From positions 1,271,001 to 1,335,000 of the forward strand of contig NZ_CP097329.1 in NCBI RefSeq assembly GCF_030323025.1: a stretch of DNA of 64,000 bases, written 5' to 3'. A program made the translations under genes and the position numbers. Of this stretch, positions 36,434 through 46,669 are shown piece by piece; position 1 is the first letter of the stretch; every line of letters starts with the position of its first letter. The notes beneath the pieces were generated by a model. The model worked only from the letters and a program-made list of their open reading frames with translations, did not search any database and had not been told where the DNA came from. The stretch comes from Pseudanabaena mucicola str. Chao 1806 (GTDB lineage: Bacteria > Cyanobacteriota > Cyanobacteriia > Pseudanabaenales > Pseudanabaenaceae).

Positions 36434-36442
36434 CTATATTTT

Positions 36443-37576
36443 TTAAACTCGGCTTAGAATTTGATGTATTGCTAATGCTGTCCACTCGATATCGGCTTCG
36501 GTGGTGGATTTGCCGAGGGTGATGCGGATACTGTTTCTAGCTTCGGAATCCGAATATCCCATTGCTAATAAGATTGCGCTTGGCTCGATCGCGCCGCTAC
36601 TACATGCCGAACCAGAACTAATTGCAATCCCTGCGTAATTGAGTTCACGCACAAGCCGACGACCATCAAGGTATTTATGGTAAAAGCTCAGATGATGGGG
36701 TAAGCGGTTAGAGCTGCCCGTGGGAATAAGATCAGGAATATCAGTTAGTAATGCATAGAGGTGATCACGCAATTTTGTCAAACGTTGTGATTCGCTCACT
36801 AATTCCTTGGCTGCTAGTTCAGCCGCAAGTCCTAATCCTGCGATCGCGGCAACAGCCTGCGTCCCTGAGCGATAACCACGTTCCTGTCCACCACCTAGGT
36901 TGAGAGGAACTAGTCCATTTTTTTGAATAATTAACGGATTAACATATAACGCGCCAATGCCCTGTACACCATAGAACTTATGAGCGGAAAGAGATAACAG
37001 ATCGATCGGTAAAGTCTGGACATTGATGCTCATTTTGGTAATCGCTTGCACCGCATCAGTATGAAATGGCACATTGGCATTACGACAAATTTGACCAAGC
37101 TTATCAATTGGTTGAATTGTCCCCACTTCATTTTGAGCAGCAATTACTGACACCAGTACTGTATTCGGACGTAGAGATCGACCTAAATCTTGTGGTGATA
37201 CTTTCCCATCGCGATCAACAGATAATCTGGTAATTTCCCAACCATGTTGCTCTAAGTACTGAGCAGACAAACGTACAGCAGAATGCTCCACCGATGAGAT
37301 GATTATGTGCTGTGGTGTTTGATATAGCCGTGCAATCCCCATCAAAGCCATATTGTCTGCCTCTGTTCCCCCAGAAGTAAAAATAATCCCTTCAGGATCG
37401 GCGTTTAATAAACTTGCCACCTGCAACCGCGCCCGTTCGATCGCCATGGTAGAACGCTCACCCCACGCATGGAGGCTAGAGGGATTGCCCCATTGAGATC
37501 GCATTACTTCTGTCATCAGCTCAATGACTTCGGGGCGTACAGGACTAGTAGCACTATGATCTAGGTATATTTGCAT
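36443..37576 (-). CDS. Cysteine desulfurase (NifS/IscS-like)
   Basis: A PLP enzyme that takes sulfur from cysteine for iron-sulfur clusters and thio-modifications. Over 377 residues: MQIYLDHSATSPVRPEV; GGTEADNMALMG; HTDAVQAITK; the PLP lysine Lys200 in LSAHKFYGVQGIG; and catalytic Cys325 in SGSACSSGAIEPS (class I, long active-site loop). The next gene on the strand, tatD, is about 100 bases upstream. iscS and nifS are both plausible names, so no symbol is given. Confidence 0.93.
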   Translation of the reverse strand: MQIYLDHSATSPVRPEVIELMTEVMRSQWGNPSSLHAWGERSTMAIERARLQVASLLNADPEGIIFTSGGTEADNMALMGIARLYQTPQHIIISSVEHSAVRLSAQYLEQHGWEITRLSVDRDGKVSPQDLGRSLRPNTVLVSVIAAQNEVGTIQPIDKLGQICRNANVPFHTDAVQAITKMSINVQTLPIDLLSLSAHKFYGVQGIGALYVNPLIIQKNGLVPLNLGGGQERGYRSGTQAVAAIAGLGLAAELAAKELVSESQRLTKLRDHLYALLTDIPDLIPTGSSNRLPHHLSFYHKYLDGRRLVRELNYAGIAISSGSACSSGAIEPSAILLAMGYSDSEARNSIRITLGKSTTEADIEWTALAIHQILSRV

Positions 37577-37681
37577 AAATCAATTTTAGCGGTATGTGGG
37601 ATGGGCTTATGAGCACCGCTAAGCACAATGACAAGTGCAAAGGCTGACAAAACAATCGTTCTAGCTATTTTGTAAATATTC

Positions 37682-38476
37682 TTAAGCTATGGCAAACAGC
37701 TTCAAAGCGTTATCAGTAGTTTGAGCTGCAAGAGTCTCTAAATCTACATTTCGTAACTTAGCGACATGTTCAGCAACGTGCAACACATAGGCAGGTTCAT
37801 TGCGCTTGCCACGCATTGGAACTGGTGCGAGAAATGGGCAATCGGTCTCTACTAACAAGCGATCATTCGGTACAATTTTTGCTGACTCATGCAAATCATG
37901 GGCATTTTTGAATGTGACTACACCACTAAAGCTGATATACATTCCCAGATCCACAAACCATTGAGTTTCCTCTGGATTACCTGCCCAGCAATGCATCACC
38001 CCACGAATAGGTTCTTGTGGTAATTCGACATTTATTTCTTGCAATACTTGACGGGTGGCGACTGCGGCTTCACGCGAATGAATTATTACGGGCAAATTTA
38101 GTGCTCGTGCTGTGCGTAGTTGTGATTTAAACGCTTCGATTTGAGCAGCTTGGTTATCAGATTTAAAAAAATCTAAGCCAGTCTCCCCGATCGCTACTAC
38201 CCTCGGTTCACTACTAGCCAAAGACTTAATGCGATCGCCAATTTCAGGATTCCAGCCAGTTGTGTTGAGATTTTTATCAAGAGGATGTAGTCCAACCGCT
38301 AAGCTAACCTCAGGAAATTGATCAGCGATCGCTTGCAGTTGAGGAAATTCATCAGGGCTAACGCAGGAATGTACGAGTTTGGTGACACAGTGATCTAACC
38401 AGCGATCGCGCACTGCATTGAGATCATCCTGAAAATCTTTGAAGTTAATGTGGACATGTGTATCGACAAGCTGCAT
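37682..38476 (-). CDS. tatD: TatD family metal-dependent hydrolase
   Basis: A TIM-barrel metal hydrolase; relatives are 3'-5' DNA exonucleases. Over 264 residues: the metal site DTHVHIN (Asp5, His7, His9); [34 protein letters not shown]; and [22 protein letters not shown], all conserved in order. The start ATG follows a purine-rich leader. It precedes the cysteine desulfurase gene with the same orientation, but the 100-base gap leaves co-transcription open. Confidence 0.92.
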   Translation of the reverse strand: MQLVDTHVHINFKDFQDDLNAVRDRWLDHCVTKLVHSCVSPDEFPQLQAIADQFPEVSLAVGLHPLDKNLNTTGWNPEIGDRIKSLASSEPRVVAIGETGLDFFKSDNQAAQIEAFKSQLRTARALNLPVIIHSREAAVATRQVLQEINVELPQEPIRGVMHCWAGNPEETQWFVDLGMYISFSGVVTFKNAHDLHESAKIVPNDRLLVETDCPFLAPVPMRGKRNEPAYVLHVAEHVAKLRNVDLETLAAQTTDNALKLFAIA

Positions 38477-38693
38477 AGAAACAAAAACCTAGAAAGCAAA
38501 AGTTATATTGATAAAAATCAGAATAAATAAAAAAACGAGAAAATGAACTACTCCATATTAAGCAGCATCAATCTTCTCGATTAGTTTTACTAGTTAAATA
38601 GTTACTTAAAATACAAGTCTTAGTCTTCTCATAAATATGCTTTACAGACTATAAGCTTAAACGTAACTTGTATATAGAAGTAGATCGATATAT

Positions 38694-39086
38694 TTATTCT
38701 TCGCCATCCTCTGGTTGATCATTAGTCAACTGAATCAGGTGGATATGCTTATATCCTAGTTTAATTTCAAACTCATCCCCTTCATTCAACCCCATTGACT
38801 TTGTATAGGTGGAACCAATCACGATTTGACCATTCTTATGAACACTAACACGGAAAGTTGGTTCGCGCCCTCGACCATCTTTATTCTGTTCAGGATTAAT
38901 GGCAAAACCTCTAGCAGCAAGTACAGCTTCGTAAAATTCTGTCAAATTAACTCGGTCTACGCCATCTTTTCCCCTAGTGAAATAACCACATTTTTTGGCT
39001 TGTTCACGTTTAGGCAAGTTATTTAGCTCTTTTGCCTTTTGAAGGAGAGCCTTTCCTGTTAAAGGAGTAGTTACAATGTCTGTCAT
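38694..39086 (-). CDS. cyAbrB-type transcriptional regulator
   Basis: A 130-residue cyanobacterial AbrB-like regulator. In Synechocystis the two cyAbrB proteins influence nitrogen and carbon-uptake genes and hydrogenase. Seen: LTGKALLQKAKELNNLPKREQAKKCGYFT; VNLTEFYEAVLAARG; and a C-terminal swapped-hairpin AbrB domain FRVSVHKNGQIVIGSTYTKSMGLNEGDEFEIKLGYKHIHLIQL. It ends in an acidic tail. The gene is followed by a long AT-rich upstream region that probably contains its promoter. The paralogue class is not decided. Confidence 0.9.
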   Translation of the reverse strand: MTDIVTTPLTGKALLQKAKELNNLPKREQAKKCGYFTRGKDGVDRVNLTEFYEAVLAARGFAINPEQNKDGRGREPTFRVSVHKNGQIVIGSTYTKSMGLNEGDEFEIKLGYKHIHLIQLTNDQPEDGEE

Positions 39087-39994
39087 AGTATTATCAGAAA
39101 TTTGAAGGTTTCAAAATTGTAAAATCTCTCTTTAAAACCTAAAAAGAGTGATTTGACAAATTTGGTGATTCTATCTACTAAAGGGTTATCTTCTTATTGT
39201 CGTACATTTTTAAACACATTGTACAAAAATATTACCTAAAACTTGAAAATACTTGAAAATGTCTTTAGAAATATTAGGAATTTCCCAAAATTATAACAAA
39301 ATGAAATTATACAGATATAGAAAATGTATGGAAATATGAAAGAAATAATTCTAAGATCCAACTTATTTCTAACAATGATTATCATGACAGAGATTAGCTA
39401 TGTCACTTAAAAGCACTTTTTCTTAATGATGACTATTTGTTTTCGCTAAAGTTAGCATCAGATTTTTGGCTATATTTTGTTATGTTTTATTGATGGTAAA
39501 TTACTAGGTGTGATTTCAATATAGATAGCTAGAACACTAATTTTAGCTAGTTATTTTTCTCAGCTAATATCCATCCTGTCAAAACTTCACACGAATTAAA
39601 GTTATATTTCTTCACTCACTTAGGTGATTTGACAGTCTTTAGGAAAATGTTCATTGCTATAATACCGAAATTTCAATCCAACAACTTTGAGAATTAGGAG
39701 ACCTCACCATATTATCGGTATATTTTCATTACTCCAAGAAATTGCTGGGCTAAGACTAAGTTGCAAGGAATGGAATTGAAAACTTGCAATTATGCATCAA
39801 ATGTTTCTACCTAAACAAATTTTCCAATTTACGGTGATTACATACGATACAGATGCGTTATCTTTACACTGCATATTTTTAGCGATCACAAATCCAGTAT
39901 TTGCCAAATATGAATTGAGGTTAAATACTTGGCTTGTGCTAAGTTATTACCCCAAACTCGCATAGCATTTTTAATATTTTGATGGAGTAAATTT
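39087..39994. other. 908-base AT-rich region between cyabrB and argC
   Basis: No frame with a ribosome-binding site and protein-like composition, and no strong hairpin. It is the upstream region of both divergent genes and the longest plain non-coding stretch in the window. It could hide a small RNA or long 5' leaders, but I see no family signature. Confidence 0.4.
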
Positions 39995-41053
39995 ATGAGC
40001 GCACAGAATCGTATCCCTGTAGGTATTATTGGCGCATCAGGTTACGGTGGCATCCAATTGGTCAGATTGCTGCTAGAACATCCATTAGTGGACATTACCT
40101 ATATGGGTGGAAGCGGTTCTGTTGGTCAAAATTTTGCGGATCTCTATCCACATATTTCCCATGCTGTAAATTTACCAATCGAAAATCTCGAACCAGAAGA
40201 GGTCGCCGATCGCGCCCAAGTCGTGTTTTTATCATTACCAAATGGTCTAGCGAGCAAAATTGCTCCAAGGCTATTAGCTAAGGGCTGCAAAGTACTGGAT
40301 CTGTCTGCCGATTATCGCTTTACCGATCTGCAAGTCTATGAATCTTGGTACAAAGAAACACGCACCGATGGCGAGGTCAATTCTAAAGCTGTGTATGGTT
40401 TGCCAGAAATTTACCGCGATCGCATTGCTACAGCCAATCTTGTCGGTTGTGCAGGTTGTTATCCAACGGCAAGCTTATTAGCTTTACAACCTTTGCTCAA
40501 ACAGGGATTAGTTGATCCTAGTACGATCATTATTGATGCTAAGTCAGGAACATCAGGTGGCGGTCGTCAACCGAAAACCAATTTATTGCTAGCCGAAGCT
40601 GACGGATCTCTGGGAGCTTACGGAATTGCAAACCATCGCCATACGCCTGAAATAGAACAGGTTTGTAGTGATCTGGCGGGTCAAGAGGTACTAGTACAAT
40701 TTACTCCGCACTTAATTCCGATGATACGCGGCATTCTATCGACGGTATATGCCAAATTACGCGACCCCGGGTTAGTTAAGGACGATATTCTCACGATCTA
40801 TAAATCCTTTTATCGCAATTCTGAATGGGTACAGGTATTACCCAAAAATATCTTCCCTCAAACGAAATGGGCTTTAGGTACAAATCTCTGTTATCTCGGT
40901 GTGGAAGTCGATCCGCGCACAGGTCGCGTCATTGTCGTTTCAGCGATCGATAATCTGATGAAAGGTCAAGCCGCCCAAGCGGTACAATGCATGAATATCA
41001 TGATGGGTTGGGAAGAGTCATTAGCTTTACCAAAGCTAACTTTCTATCCATAA
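39995..41053 (+). CDS. argC: N-acetyl-gamma-glutamyl-phosphate reductase
   Basis: Third step of arginine synthesis, NADPH-dependent. Over 352 residues: [21 protein letters not shown] (nucleotide-binding turn); [23 protein letters not shown]; the catalytic Cys in [18 protein letters not shown]; and [12 protein letters not shown]. The ribosome-binding site GATGGAG is 8 bases before the ATG. The stop is 39 bases before the thiL start. With argZ at 7.3 kb the window holds both synthesis and breakdown genes for arginine, not linked. Confidence 0.97.
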   Translation: MSAQNRIPVGIIGASGYGGIQLVRLLLEHPLVDITYMGGSGSVGQNFADLYPHISHAVNLPIENLEPEEVADRAQVVFLSLPNGLASKIAPRLLAKGCKVLDLSADYRFTDLQVYESWYKETRTDGEVNSKAVYGLPEIYRDRIATANLVGCAGCYPTASLLALQPLLKQGLVDPSTIIIDAKSGTSGGGRQPKTNLLLAEADGSLGAYGIANHRHTPEIEQVCSDLAGQEVLVQFTPHLIPMIRGILSTVYAKLRDPGLVKDDILTIYKSFYRNSEWVQVLPKNIFPQTKWALGTNLCYLGVEVDPRTGRVIVVSAIDNLMKGQAAQAVQCMNIMMGWEESLALPKLTFYP

Positions 41054-41092
41054 TTGAACAAGGGGCTTAAGCCCATTGTTCTTTGGGAAACT

Positions 41093-42106
41093 ATGACAGA
41101 AAAGATTAAAGATTTAGGTGAACAAGGATTGCTGAAAATCTTTCGGCAATATTGTAGTGCAGTTGTTGGCGACGATGCCGCACCGATGGGGGGGACTTTA
41201 GCTGAGCATCAGATGGTCGTAACTACGGATATGTTGGTGGATGGTGTGCATTTTAGCGATCGCACTACCAGTCCTGAAGATGTCGGTTGGCGTGCTGCTG
41301 CTGTGAATTTATCAGATCTAGCCGCAATGGGCGCTAAACCTTGGGGGTTAGTCATGTCTGTGGGCTTACCGTCTGATACCACGGTTGAGTGGATTGAAGG
41401 TGTTTATCGTGGCTTTAGTGAATGTTTACGAACCTATGGCACAGAATTAGTCGGTGGGGATACTGTGCGATCGCCAATGCGGACATTATCAGTAACTGCT
41501 TTCGGACAGGTTCGCCAAAGTCAAGTTATCCATAGGCATACTGCAAAAGTGGGCGATGCCATCGTGGTGACAGGACTGCATGGTCTTTCCAAGGCAGGGT
41601 TAGAAATGCTATTGGATGAAAACTTACAAGAGAAACTATTAGCGCCCTTAAAAATTGGTAATCGGATTTTGGCGGGGAAAGAGCTAGGGCAAGCAATTTG
41701 TCGATATCATCAACGTCCAACACCGCGTTTTGATGCGATCGCCCTTTTACATAAATTGCTTAAACAACATAATCATTTAAAGGACTTCCCAATCTCAGGT
41801 ATGGATAGCAGCGATGGGCTAGCCGATGCGATCGCCCAAATTTGTCGAGCTAGTCAAGTCGGCGCAAAAGTATTTTGGCGTTCATTACCAATTCATCGAG
41901 CTATCCGTATTCTGGCAGGCGATAGCGCATTAGATTGGGTCTTGTATGGGGGAGAAGACTTTGAACTTATTTTATGTATGCCCTTTAAACTTGCCGAACC
42001 ATTTGTGCATCAACTACCAAATTCGGCAATTATTGGCGAGATTATTGAAGGCAATCAAATTGATGGATTAGAAATGCGATCGGCTTTTCAGCATTTCGCA
42101 AATTAA
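41093..42106 (+). CDS. thiL: Thiamine-monophosphate kinase
   Basis: Phosphorylates thiamine monophosphate to the diphosphate cofactor. Start 41093 (MTEKIKDLGEQGLL) is preferred over the in-frame start at 41054 that abuts the argC stop. Seen over 337 residues: GDDAAPM near the N-terminus; VTTDMLVDGVHF; AAVNLSDLAAMGAKP (metal-binding Asp); GGDTVRS; and ISGMDSSDGLADAI. These are the AIR-synthase-like motifs of ThiL. Close behind argC; likely in one transcript, ending at the terminator at 42115-42147. Confidence 0.95.
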   Translation: MTEKIKDLGEQGLLKIFRQYCSAVVGDDAAPMGGTLAEHQMVVTTDMLVDGVHFSDRTTSPEDVGWRAAAVNLSDLAAMGAKPWGLVMSVGLPSDTTVEWIEGVYRGFSECLRTYGTELVGGDTVRSPMRTLSVTAFGQVRQSQVIHRHTAKVGDAIVVTGLHGLSKAGLEMLLDENLQEKLLAPLKIGNRILAGKELGQAICRYHQRPTPRFDAIALLHKLLKQHNHLKDFPISGMDSSDGLADAIAQICRASQVGAKVFWRSLPIHRAIRILAGDSALDWVLYGGEDFELILCMPFKLAEPFVHQLPNSAIIGEIIEGNQIDGLEMRSAFQHFAN

Positions 42107-42114
42107 AGCAAATT

Positions 42115-42147
42115 AAAAGAGAGTGGTGCAAAGCACCACTCTCTTTT
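42115..42147. terminator. Terminator between thiL and the ferritin-like gene
   Basis: 15-base perfect arms AAAAGAGAGTGGTGC around AAA; serves both convergent genes. Confidence 0.9.
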
Positions 42148-42150
42148 GGA

Positions 42151-43041
42151 CTAATAGGTTCCAGCCTTATGCGCTGTATCTTTGAGATTGGCATTAAAGA
42201 ACATGGGAATAAACTTTTCCACAAAAGAAGAAGGGTCTTTTCCCCATGCTTTGCGAGCAAGCTCGATTCTTGCCTTTTGCAATTCAGGCGATAATAGGGT
42301 CTTAGGCAGTTGATCGATGATATATTGAGGACGTTGCCAGATTGGCAATGTATCGGCAATCTTCATCAAGTTCTCCATGCGGCGAACCTCAGCACCAGCA
42401 AGAACATCCATTCCTGATTCATAGGCTGCTTGCTCGATCGCGGCATATTTGCGCTTAGCGGTATCAACCTTGGCGTAGTGAGCTTCACTTTTTTTAGCAA
42501 TTTCCGCAAGCTTGCGATTGCCCCAACGAACGTGAGCCACTTCTTCAGGAAGAATCCTTTCGATAGTTTCGCGAATCTTAATATTTTCGGGGGTTTGCTC
42601 TGCTTTTTGGAGCGATCGCACATGAGCTGCAAAGTATTCACAACCGCGCTTTTCTGTGACATTGATCGCTGCTAAGGACTCAATGATTCCATCTTCTGGA
42701 TCATTCCCGATGGTTTCATAGCTAATCAGGCGCTCAAACTCATCAATGTAGGAAGTACCTGGGGGAGTACCAATCTCTTCACCAAGTTCATAGAGTAGAT
42801 CGGTCAGCCAGAGGGCATGACGAGATTCATCGGCAATATGGTGCGATAAGTCTTTAATTAAATCCCTTGGCTTGCCATCTAGTCTCTCAATCAAGTCGGT
42901 AAGGTCTTTGCAGCTACGCTGCTCATTAAAACGGTAGCGATTGATCGTTACCATGTGGATTTCACGCTGACGCACCACTTGATCGAGAATGTCTTGGGCG
43001 CTTAGCTGTCCACGAAGTTTGCGAGGATATGCAACAGTCAT
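42151..43041 (-). CDS. Ferritin-like diiron protein
   Basis: A 296-residue helical protein with carboxylate/His motifs of the ferritin-like superfamily: REIHMVTINRYRFNE, LSHHIADESRHALWL (ExxH-type), INVTEKRGCEYFAAH and LPEEVAHVRWGNRKL (ExxH). A four-helix diiron core therefore spans about residues 25-185. A C-terminal helical extension follows (QYIIDQLPKTLLSPELQ). Similar proteins occur across cyanobacteria with no proven reaction; an oxidase or hydroxylase is possible. Monocistronic, convergent with thiL. Confidence 0.8.
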   Translation of the reverse strand: MTVAYPRKLRGQLSAQDILDQVVRQREIHMVTINRYRFNEQRSCKDLTDLIERLDGKPRDLIKDLSHHIADESRHALWLTDLLYELGEEIGTPPGTSYIDEFERLISYETIGNDPEDGIIESLAAINVTEKRGCEYFAAHVRSLQKAEQTPENIKIRETIERILPEEVAHVRWGNRKLAEIAKKSEAHYAKVDTAKRKYAAIEQAAYESGMDVLAGAEVRRMENLMKIADTLPIWQRPQYIIDQLPKTLLSPELQKARIELARKAWGKDPSSFVEKFIPMFFNANLKDTAHKAGTY

Positions 43042-43129
43042 TTTTTAAACCTTGATAATAACGGTAGGATCAATGGCGCGATGCGTCACTTATCCTTCTA
43101 TCCAATTTTAAACTGATTTGTAAAGAAGT

Positions 43130-44302
43130 GTGAAGAATGAACCCATATCTACGCCCTACGACTGGCTCGATCGCAATTTAGCCTCAATTCATAAAGCTAA
43201 TTGGTATCGTTCTACGCAAACAATCACCAGTAAGGCAGGAACGATCGCGACCATTGATGGGCGCGAAATGCTGATGTTTGCCAGTAACAACTATTTGGGG
43301 TTAGCTGGCGATCGCCGTTTGATTGAGGCTGCCATTAGCGCGACGCAAATCTATGGCACTGGTTCGACGGGCTCGCGCTTGGTGACAGGTCATTTGGCTT
43401 TACACGAGGAATTAGAGCAAGCGATCGCGAATCTCAAAAATACTGAAGCAGCTCTTGTTTTTAGTTCAGGCTATTTAGCAAATTTAGGAGCTATCTCCGC
43501 AGTTGTCGGCCCACGCGATTTGATTTTAGGCGATGCATATAACCATTCTTGTCTGAAAAAAGGCGGATTACTAAGTGGTGCAATGTCGATCAATTATTTA
43601 CATCTCGATATCGCTGACCTTGCCACCAAATTGAAGGAATATCGCGCCAAATACCGCCGTTGTCTAATTACAACTGACAGCGTATTTAGTATGGATGGCG
43701 ACCTTGCCCCATTACGGAAAATTATGGACTTAGCTGCTCGCTATGACTGCATGGTGCTCGTCGATGAGGCTCATGGAACAGGCGTATTTGGCGATCGCGG
43801 TGGTGGTCTAACTCAATCGTTAGCAATTGAGCAGGATTTAATCCAAGTGGGAACCCTTAGCAAAGCCTTGGGAAGTTTAGGTGGGTATGTCGCTGGCTCA
43901 GCAAAATTAATCGACTATTTACGCAATCGGGCAGCGACTTGGATCTATACCACTGCTCTTTCACCTGCGGATACTGGGGCTGCGATCGCGGCAATTAATC
44001 TGGTGCAAAAGGAACCTGAGCGTCGTCAGCAACTTTGGCAAAATGTCAAATTTTTGCAACAAGGCTTACAGGATTTAGGAATTCATGCAATTGCGTTTGA
44101 TTCACCGATTATCGCGCTCAAGTTTGGTGATGGTGATATAGATGTGACCATGCATATTTCCCAACAACTGCGACAGAATGGCTTTTTTGCACCTGCAATT
44201 CGTCCGCCGACGGTTCCAACTGCACGAATCCGTCTGACTCTGATGGCAACCCATACAACTAGCCAAATTCAAACATTACTCCAATGTTTGGCAAATATTT
44301 AA
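43130..44302 (+). CDS. bioF: 8-amino-7-oxononanoate synthase
   Basis: PLP-dependent condensation of pimeloyl-ACP/CoA with alanine in biotin synthesis. Over 390 residues: [66 protein letters not shown]; and the PLP lysine Lys245 in [16 protein letters not shown]. The predicted start is GTG (MKNEPIST); the ribosome-binding site is poor, so the start is somewhat uncertain. The C-terminal half keeps [20 protein letters not shown], typical of BioF rather than Kbl. No other bio gene is adjacent. Confidence 0.93.
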   Translation: MKNEPISTPYDWLDRNLASIHKANWYRSTQTITSKAGTIATIDGREMLMFASNNYLGLAGDRRLIEAAISATQIYGTGSTGSRLVTGHLALHEELEQAIANLKNTEAALVFSSGYLANLGAISAVVGPRDLILGDAYNHSCLKKGGLLSGAMSINYLHLDIADLATKLKEYRAKYRRCLITTDSVFSMDGDLAPLRKIMDLAARYDCMVLVDEAHGTGVFGDRGGGLTQSLAIEQDLIQVGTLSKALGSLGGYVAGSAKLIDYLRNRAATWIYTTALSPADTGAAIAAINLVQKEPERRQQLWQNVKFLQQGLQDLGIHAIAFDSPIIALKFGDGDIDVTMHISQQLRQNGFFAPAIRPPTVPTARIRLTLMATHTTSQIQTLLQCLANI

Positions 44303-44306
44303 CGTG

Positions 44307-44500
44307 ACTGGAGTTTAGACTAAAAAGGGTAGAAGAAGCATGAATCCAGACCAGAAGGACAAACCAACAGTCGCAATGGTTATAGTCAGAAAAAATTGCA
44401 AAGCGAACTTGGCATAGCAGAAATCACAGTCCCCGAGCAGCTGCAAGAAAAGTATGGTAATCACGCTTTAGATTTCCTAGTAACGATTTTAATAAAGCTA
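44307..44500 (+). pseudogene. IS256-family transposase remnant
   Basis: Begins 4 bases after the bioF stop with a 20-base block also found at 6305-6324, a probable IS end. From about 44355 the plus strand reads GQTNSRNGYSQKKLQSELG and IAEITVP, the N-terminal region of IS256/Mutator transposases, then loses resemblance. No catalytic residues remain. A 41-codon frame at 44566-44691 (MLETIGINTIFKLSNLSEQG) follows and is unidentified; it may be chance. Confidence 0.65.
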
Positions 44501-44750
44501 AATTATGCTAAAAACAAGTTTTTCACTCTTATAATTTCCTTGGAATTTTTAATAAAAAAACCTAAATGTTAGAAACAATAGGGATCAATACTATCTTTAA
44601 ATTATCTAATCTATCTGAACAAGGGCTGATTGGTGCAGAAAACTTGTTGAGGTCTTATTTAAGATTTTATTCGGGTAAATTGATCTCTTGAAATAGCCTA
44701 TTTACAAATATTTGAGTAAAAGCTGTTAAAATAGGTCTTCTGCCTGTAAT

Positions 44751-45773
44751 TTAGGGAATCAAAGGAATAATCTTGCTACGAGTAAACTGCTCATAGGCTG
44801 ACTCTAAATTGAGAGGGTAGATGTCCTTAAATTTGTAATCTCTGTAAGCATCAGGTACTTTCGCAAATTTCTCCAATACTTGCTCTTTAGTTAAAATCTG
44901 CGCTTTCCATTCCAAAGCCGTGCGCTCTAACCAACTGAAATAAGCCTGCTGTGCTTGTAAGCCCGTTACATCAGTGACATCACCATGCCCAGGGACAACC
45001 TTTGCTTCGGGGAAAGTGGCAATCAAGCGATATAGGCTACCTTGCCATTGACGAATATCGCTATCGCCTGTGTAGGGAATCCGCTTATTGAAAACCATAT
45101 CACCAGTAAATAGAACTTTAGCATCAGGGACATAGGCAACTAGATCCGTACCTGCCGAATGTCCATCGACACGTTCAATGCGGACTTGGCGATCGCCTAA
45201 CCAAATATCAGTCTGACTATTGACAATGACCGTTGGAGGGGTAATGCCATTCGTATTATTTTTGCCACTTTGGATATACTCACGAATTACACCACGTCCA
45301 ATTACAGGAATATTTTGCTTGACAAAGGCAACGTTACCGCCTGTATGGTCAAAGTGGTAATGGGTATTCAATACATACTTGATGGGCTTATCTGTCAGTG
45401 ATTTCACCGTTGCAATCAATAATTCAGCTAAATCTGAGTTTTGAAATGAGTCTATCACCAATACACTTTCACTACCGATGACAATCCCACCATTGGCGAT
45501 CGCTAATGTAGGGCTGGCTGGTGGAAAATCAGTGCTAGCAATCAATGCATATACACCTTGAGCAACCTCTTGTAACTGTAAACCTGCATTTTGCAAACTA
45601 ATGGTTTGAAGGGGGGCTTCCACAGTTTTTTGGGCTTGCTTCTGCACTTGAGTTTGTGACTGATTTTGAGCTACTACAGGCTCCCAACCTTGCCCAATTG
45701 TCATTGACATGATGGCAGCGATCGCCGCAATGGCAAAAGTAAGCAGATGATTAAGCTTTAGCTTTTTCAGCAT
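44751..45773 (-). CDS. Exported MBL-fold metallo-hydrolase
   Basis: 340 residues with an N-terminal signal peptide (hydrophobic core, then VVAQNQ). Seen: HYHFDH with His138, His140, Asp142 and His143 as zinc ligands; VDGHSAGTDLVAYVPDAKVLFTGDMVF; and VVPGHGDVTDV. These are the metallo-beta-lactamase fold motifs of the class-B-like/quinoprotein-relay type. A Gln-rich stretch follows the signal peptide. The substrate is unknown; beta-lactam hydrolysis should not be assumed. Monocistronic; a hairpin and the 91-bp repeat lie upstream. Confidence 0.85.
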   Translation of the reverse strand: MLKKLKLNHLLTFAIAAIAAIMSMTIGQGWEPVVAQNQSQTQVQKQAQKTVEAPLQTISLQNAGLQLQEVAQGVYALIASTDFPPASPTLAIANGGIVIGSESVLVIDSFQNSDLAELLIATVKSLTDKPIKYVLNTHYHFDHTGGNVAFVKQNIPVIGRGVIREYIQSGKNNTNGITPPTVIVNSQTDIWLGDRQVRIERVDGHSAGTDLVAYVPDAKVLFTGDMVFNKRIPYTGDSDIRQWQGSLYRLIATFPEAKVVPGHGDVTDVTGLQAQQAYFSWLERTALEWKAQILTKEQVLEKFAKVPDAYRDYKFKDIYPLNLESAYEQFTRSKIIPLIP

Positions 45774-45926
45774 TTTTATTCCGTATATATTTCACTAATA
45801 TTTACTAATAACCAGAAAACCAGAAACTTCCTGCTTCAGTAAAGGGAAATGGATCTTTTCCCATTACAAATAAAACCACGGTTGCCCATGACGTAGACGA
45901 CTAGCAATATTTTTGCGTGAATTTGT

Positions 45927-45975
45927 AATCAAAAAGATAAGGGAGGTGTAATACGACTCCCTTATCTTTTTGATT
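45927..45975. terminator. Hairpin upstream of the MBL gene
   Basis: 19-base arms AATCAAAAAGATAAGGGAG and its complement around GTGTAATACGA. It overlaps neither gene; possibly a terminator for transcripts from the rpsJ side. Confidence 0.6.
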
Positions 45976-45978
45976 TAT

Positions 45979-46069
45979 AGGACTTACGCATTGGGTAGAT
46001 GTGGTGCGGGCGAAGCCCGCACCACATCTACCTCAATCCTAAGAAATTCGTTCGGTTTGCGTTAGTCCT
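45979..46069. repeat. 91-bp palindromic MITE-like element, copy 3
   Basis: Nearly identical to copy 2 (27518-27608); one change in the right end (GTTAGTCCT). TA lies on both sides. It is inserted between the hairpin and the rpsJ terminator. Confidence 0.85.
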
Positions 46070-46083
46070 AATTTAATAAGAAA

Positions 46084-46132
46084 AACCCAGAGTTATGAAA
46101 GCAATATTAAATACTTTCATGATTCTGGGCTT
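46084..46132 (-). terminator. Terminator of rpsJ
   Basis: Arms AACCCAGAGTTATGAAAG and CTTTCATGATTCTGGGCTT pair with few mismatches; a T run follows on the minus strand, 19 bases past the stop. Confidence 0.82.
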
Positions 46133-46150
46133 TGCTTGAAGATTTAGACG

Positions 46151-46465
46151 TTAGAGTTTTACTTCGATATCAACACCAGCAGCTAGATCGAGCTTCATGA
46201 GAGCATCAATAGTTTTGGCTGAGGGTTGATAAATATCGATAATCCGACTATGGGTACGAGTTTCAAAATGTTCGCGAGAGTCCTTATCTACGTGGGGAGA
46301 TCTGAGAACACAGTAGATACGACGGCGTGTTGGCAGGGGGATTGGACCAACAGCAGCCGCGTTTGTACGATTAGCAGTTTCGACGATTTTTTCGCAGGAA
46401 GAATCTAGCAGGCGATGATCGAAAGCTTTGAGACGAATCCGAATCTTTTGTTGTTGAGGTGCCAC
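46151..46465 (-). CDS. rpsJ: 30S ribosomal protein S10
   Basis: 104 residues of the small-subunit head protein S10, also the transcription-antitermination factor NusE in other bacteria. Seen: [98 protein letters not shown] in whole, in short overlapping family blocks (for example [10 protein letters not shown] and [13 protein letters not shown]). In many cyanobacteria it closes the fusA-tufA string; the upstream genes are not here, and an ndhL unit diverges instead. Confidence 0.98.
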   Translation of the reverse strand: MAPQQQKIRIRLKAFDHRLLDSSCEKIVETANRTNAAAVGPIPLPTRRRIYCVLRSPHVDKDSREHFETRTHSRIIDIYQPSAKTIDALMKLDLAAGVDIEVKL

Positions 46466-46669
46466 AGTCTTAGGGATGTATTCGGGTAAAATTTTCAGCG
46501 TTTCTTATATTAGCACTCTAGCAAACTAAAATCAAACACAAATTTTTCTAGATTCTGTACAACCATGAAATCAAGATGAACAAAGCTCCATCTTGATTTT
46601 GTGAGTTGAGTGATTACTAAACTGTTACAATCTATTAACAGATAAACCTACACAATCCTGTATAGAAAT

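Noticed and set aside
44751-45773. Beta-lactamase
   Set aside because: Only the general metallo-hydrolase motifs are present; nothing in the sequence fixes the substrate.
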